Shown here piece by piece: positions 63,597 to 64,000 of a stretch of DNA of 64,000 nt. The notes below the pieces were generated by a model. It made no database searches. It was given only the letters and a program-made list of their open reading frames with translations, and was not told the origin of the DNA. The translations under genes were made by a program, and so were the position numbers. How positions within the stretch are numbered: the first letter of the stretch is position 1; each line of letters starts with the position of its first letter. The stretch is from an uncultured Bacteroidales bacterium (GTDB taxonomy: Bacteria > Bacteroidota > Bacteroidia > Bacteroidales > Paludibacteraceae). Location of the stretch: contig CAMIZG010000001.1 of the NCBI GenBank assembly GCA_946403215.1, forward strand, positions 62,001-126,000, written 5' to 3'.

Positions 63597-64000
63597 ATGA
63601 ACATCCGCGTCGGCATACTAACTGCACCGCACATCCGTTGCGAGAAGCACCCGAAAGGAGTGCTGCTACGCGATGTGCGTATAGGCATAGGTTTCCATTG
63701 GGACCGTACCGAAGACCAACTCTTCGAAGGCACTATGGAGATCCGTGACAACGCCGATGGCACGCAGACCGCCATCAACACCCTTGACGTAGAGGACTAC
63801 CTGACATCCGTCATCACCTCGGAGATGTCCGCAACCTCCTCACTCGAACTACTGAAGGCACACGCCGTCATATCGCGCTCTTGGGTACTACGCCCAATAC
63901 TGGGGCGTCAGAATGTACCAGCCACGCATGGCTGGTCGGTAACCCCCAACCGCCGCATCGTATGGTACGAGCGCGATGCACACACGGGCTTTGATGTCTG
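63597..64000 (+). CDS. SpoIID/LytB-domain protein (3' partial)
   Basis: Begins at ATG 63597 and is open to the window end. The N-terminal part (NIRVGILTAPHIRCE) leads to the SpoIID/LytB domain signature NTLDVEDYLTSVITSEMS, then ELLKAHAVISRSWVL (about residues 63-95), and ends at the window edge with AHTGFDV. SpoIID proteins are lytic transglycosylases of spore formers; the Bacteroidota relatives are cell-wall associated and of unproven function. No signal peptide seen in this N-terminus. Confidence 0.8.
   Translation, partial: MNIRVGILTAPHIRCEKHPKGVLLRDVRIGIGFHWDRTEDQLFEGTMEIRDNADGTQTAINTLDVEDYLTSVITSEMSATSSLELLKAHAVISRSWVLRPILGRQNVPATHGWSVTPNRRIVWYERDAHTGFDV

Overview
The window looks like a chromosomal segment of a Bacteroidales bacterium (phylum Bacteroidota). 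The support is: promoters of the phylum-specific TTTG-N20-TAnnTTTG type in front of several genes; a DUF5103 type IX secretion plug protein; a GSCFA protein; a NagB-like/PIG-L fusion of the Bacteroides type; a Tgt without the zinc cysteines; and a capsule locus with a NusG-like (UpxY-type) antiterminator. Genus cannot be fixed from the sequence. The coding density, short overlaps and absence of insertion sequences suggest an intact chromosome. One gene is clearly broken and one is a relic.

Region 1 (about 1-37.9 kb, all + strand) is one large capsule/exopolysaccharide locus. It starts with a Wzc-like tyrosine kinase cut by the window edge, a polyprenyl-phosphate sugar transferase and a NusG-like antiterminator. 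GDP-fucose synthesis (gmd, fcl), a Wzx-like flippase, a Wzy-like polymerase, four acyltransferase-3 proteins, one hexapeptide acyltransferase and about nine glycosyltransferases follow. Two metabolic modules are embedded in it. Module A (about 9.25-20.4 kb) has an aminotransferase, an RraA-like protein, an ATP-grasp ligase, an SDR epimerase, an orphan protein, two tandem NeuA-like cytidylyltransferases, a DRE-TIM aldolase, a split thiamine-diphosphate enzyme and a KdsC-like phosphatase. It probably makes an unusual CMP-activated acidic sugar. Module B (28.6-32.6 kb) has a GT2, a glycerophosphodiesterase-like protein, a HAD phosphatase, two nucleotidyltransferases and a cupin, and may make a nucleotide-activated (phospho)polyol or similar decoration. 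The locus ends with a WecG/TagA transferase.

Region 2 (37.9-44.9 kb, + strand) holds an NTP_transf_5-like nucleotidyltransferase, kdsB, an ABC exporter, kdsC, a large secreted protein, a 59-residue peptide and a PqqD-like protein. Peptide plus PqqD (a RiPP recognition element fold) is the best candidate for an undescribed small system. A strong hairpin separates it from the convergent clpB.

Region 3 (44.9-55.6 kb, mostly - strand) is housekeeping: a ClpB lacking the N domain, a lipoprotein 5'-nucleotidase, a GSCFA protein, the T9SS plug protein, tRNA-Thr (+ strand), lptF/G-type permease, tgt, panD and mnmE. Region 4 (55.6-64 kb, + strand) has rlmH, a CotH-family secreted protein, gltX, the NagB-like/PIG-L fusion, a GT2 protein and the start of a SpoIID-like protein cut by the window end. 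Short TCAG-rich heptad repeats recur, both between genes and in frame inside two proteins.
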